Below are positions 41,090 through 42,180 of a stretch of DNA of 42,180 bases, piece by piece. The DNA lies in assembly GCA_934292955.1 (NCBI GenBank), contig CAKQXZ010000013.1, positions 1-42,180 on the forward strand, given 5' to 3'. The notes under the pieces are model-generated. The model saw only the letters and a list, made by a program, of their open reading frames with translations. It had not been told where the DNA came from and made no database searches. This stretch comes from an uncultured Clostridia bacterium. GTDB lineage: Bacteria; Bacillota_A; Clostridia; Christensenellales; Borkfalkiaceae. The number at the start of each line of letters is the position of its first letter. Position 1 is the first letter of the stretch. A program made the translations under genes and the position numbers.

Positions 41090-41320
41090 AGGCGACGGAT
41101 TATTGGAATATGTGGCACTACGTGACCGGAAACTTCGGCTACGCGGATAATTTAATGTACGGAGTTATAAGTCGTGCGGCTTCGCCCGGATCCTTCGTAA
41201 GCAGAACAAGCGGGCAAGTCTCAGGATGACGGAAGCATTGGCTTGCGACTGAAAAAGATTTGCCGAGCGGAAAAATATAGACTTATTAGTCCGCATCCAC
41301 CGCAAGCGGTCCCCCGAGCC
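41090..41320. repeat. Dispersed repeats: A-variant, A, truncated B
   Basis: A-variant 41090-41135 (GGATTATTGGAATATGTGGC), A at 41165-41232 (GGCTTCGCCCGGATCCTTCG), B starting 41282 (TCCGCATCCACCGCAAGCGG) and cut after CCCCCGAG, where PadR coding sequence begins. Confidence 0.8.
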
Positions 41321-41325
41321 TACGC

Positions 41326-41454
41326 GGCGGCCCGCCACGAAAGTATTATAAAATGACAGATCTCGGACGAAAAACCTATAAAAACGACCGCGCGGAATAT
41401 CTTGAATTTGCACGCGCAATAGAAAATTTATTGAAGATTGACGAAAATGACTAA
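41326..41454 (+). pseudogene. PadR-family regulator, 3' remnant
   Basis: In frame from about 41326: GGPPRKYYKMTDLGRKTYKN then AEYLEFARAIENLL, ending at TAA 41454. GGPPRKYY-x-T-x-x-G is the wing of PadR winged-helix repressors; the DNA-binding helices that should precede it are replaced by repeat unit B. The gene is therefore truncated at its 5' side. Its stop overlaps the DUF1700 start, the usual order for PadR/DUF1700 pairs. Confidence 0.72.
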
Positions 41455-41623
41455 AAACGAGTTTTTAGATAAACTGAAAAGCGAACTTAACAAAAGAAAC
41501 GTAAACGATTCCGCCGACATTATCGAAGAATATGAACAACACTTTAATTATGAAATGGCGGCGGCGGAAATTGCCTTTGCGGGCGTTTCGGTCTGTTTGC
41601 TGTTCAATACGAACACCGTTTGA
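41447..41623 (+). pseudogene. DUF1700-like membrane protein, decayed
   Basis: 58 residues from ATG 41447. TKNEFLDKLKSELNKRNVND and EEYEQHFNYEMA match the N-terminal helical hairpin of DUF1700 proteins that partner PadR regulators. It then passes abruptly to AAAEIAFAGVSVCLLFNTNTV and stops, where about 100 more residues with membrane spans are expected. An internal deletion or frameshift is likely. Confidence 0.62.
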
Positions 41624-41640
41624 AAGTTATTTCAGCCGAA

Positions 41641-41658
41641 ACGCGGAAATCGTTCCGC
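41641..41658 (+). repeat. Short hairpin repeat, copy 2
   Basis: ACGCGGAAATCGTTCCGC, a perfect GCGGAA/TTCCGC hairpin shortly after a coding end, like 23473-23490. The rest of 41659-41803 shows nothing I recognise. Confidence 0.55.
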
Positions 41659-41803
41659 TGTTATTATAGAAATGTTTTTCACCCGTCTGCCGCTCTGTTG
41701 TAGGCGCGCTTGTACATAACGCCGGCTCGGTTCCGGTTATAATCAATTCCGCGTTACTGCTTAATCGGAAGAAAAAACATAATAAATAATAGGATTTTAT
41801 ATA

Positions 41804-41844
41804 AACAAAACACCCGTCGTTTTTTACGCGACGGGCGTTTTGTT
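41804..41844 (-). terminator. Terminator of the Gfo/Idh/MocA gene
   Basis: AACAAAACACCCGTCG (41804-41819) against CGACGGGCGTTTTGTT (41829-41844), a 16-bp stem with one A/G mismatch. The direct repeat TGTTAAATAGGGAT (41851-41864 and 41869-41882) lies between it and the stop codon. Confidence 0.85.
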
Positions 41845-41893
41845 AATATTTGTTAAATAGGGATGGACTGTTAAATAGGGATTGGCGTTTTTA

Positions 41894-42180
41894 TCATTCT
41901 TTATCGAAGGAATTGTCTACTTGTTCGGGAGAGCCGCCGTTTTTGCGCGATTTTTCCGCGGCAAAAGCCATCATGTGGCTTGTAAGCGACGCTTTAAGGT
42001 CGGTGCGGGAAGAACGTTCGGAACCGTTCATAATGTCGCATAAATCGTCGATAAGTCCCTGATCGCCGCCACCGTGCGAATCGGCAAACGCGCTTGCAAG
42101 GTCGATAACCTTTGAAGATTTGCCGAACACGTTACAGTAAAGTTTCTTTTCGAGCATATCGCCGTAAATTTCGCCTTTGG
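41894..42180 (-). CDS. Gfo/Idh/MocA-family oxidoreductase, C-terminal part (cut by window edge)
   Basis: The last ~95 residues of a protein whose frame stays open past the window end (GEIYGDMLEKKLYCNVFGKS). SHGGGDQGLIDDLCDIMNG and SLTSHMMAFAAEKSRKNGG match the C-terminal substrate-domain motif (GGGD and HxxAFAAExSR) of NAD(P)-dependent sugar or inositol dehydrogenases of this family. The Rossmann domain lies outside, so substrate cannot be judged. Do not treat the internal Met near 42157 as the start. Confidence 0.78.
   Translation of the reverse strand, partial: KGEIYGDMLEKKLYCNVFGKSSKVIDLASAFADSHGGGDQGLIDDLCDIMNGSERSSRTDLKASLTSHMMAFAAEKSRKNGGSPEQVDNSFDKE

Noticed and set aside
39586..41320. 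Integrative element with att repeats at tRNA-Leu
   Set aside because: No repeat of the tRNA 3' end and no integrase was found downstream, so only acquisition of the single gene is argued.
1..42180. CRISPR array
   Set aside because: The repeats are dispersed and irregularly spaced, with no regular spacer pattern and no cas genes.

Overview
The window looks like chromosomal DNA of an anaerobic, probably endospore-forming member of the Bacillota (Clostridia-like). The support is an intact pro-sigK-type sigma factor, RNase J, a TrmR/TrhP-type pair for tRNA wobble-uridine modification, a YolD + Y-family polymerase pair behind a Bacillus-type LexA box, HBsu-like HU, and many canonical TTGACA/TATAAT promoters. 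Taxonomy below class is not claimed. No plasmid, complete phage or CRISPR array is visible.

Layout. 1-9.4 kb is housekeeping on the minus strand: folA (cut by the edge), thyA, a short-chain dehydrogenase, sigK, a U32 hydroxylase, trmR, RNase J and valS. 9.5-12.2 kb is a plus-strand ABC importer (lipoprotein, ATPase, permease) that runs tail-to-tail into a YkvI-like membrane protein. 13.8-20.4 kb is a minus-strand membrane/export operon: a YwaF-like membrane protein fused to an ABC ATPase, a multi-spanning exporter subunit, a small anchored beta protein and a large beta-helix lipoprotein. 21-23.5 kb holds HU, a divergent carbamoyltransferase-like protein, a YfbR-like nucleotidase and a small membrane protein. 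23.6-27.3 kb holds pgk, the SOS-controlled YolD/Y-polymerase pair and a compact XRE-repressor module. 27.5-39.4 kb holds a zinc-ribbon membrane protein, a DEDD exonuclease, truA, uvrA, uvrB, an SGNH hydrolase, two tandem helix-turn-helix-like membrane proteins and a nitroreductase. From 39.6 kb come tRNA-Leu(GAG), an AT-rich CoiA-like nuclease that looks acquired, repeat debris that truncates a PadR/DUF1700 pair, and the end of a Gfo/Idh/MocA oxidoreductase.

Non-coding structure is unusually rich. Two long repeat units (A, around GGATCCTTCG...CTCAGGATGAC; B, around CCACCGCAAGCGGTCCCCC) recur in most large gaps. A separate 16-bp motif, CGATAATCGACYTATA, occurs at least seven times between genes from 22.4 to 38.9 kb, and nowhere that I found before 22.4 kb. 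Upstream of the XRE gene lies a strong minus-strand promoter whose 17-bp spacer is exactly an inverted-repeat operator; it points at a terminator about 68 nt downstream with no ORF between, so it predicts an unannotated small RNA. Other points are a promoter nested in the sigK terminator, hairpins at predicted mRNA 5' ends, and a group of genes lacking Shine-Dalgarno sequences.

All calls come from reading the sequence; family assignments rest on remembered motifs, not database searches.
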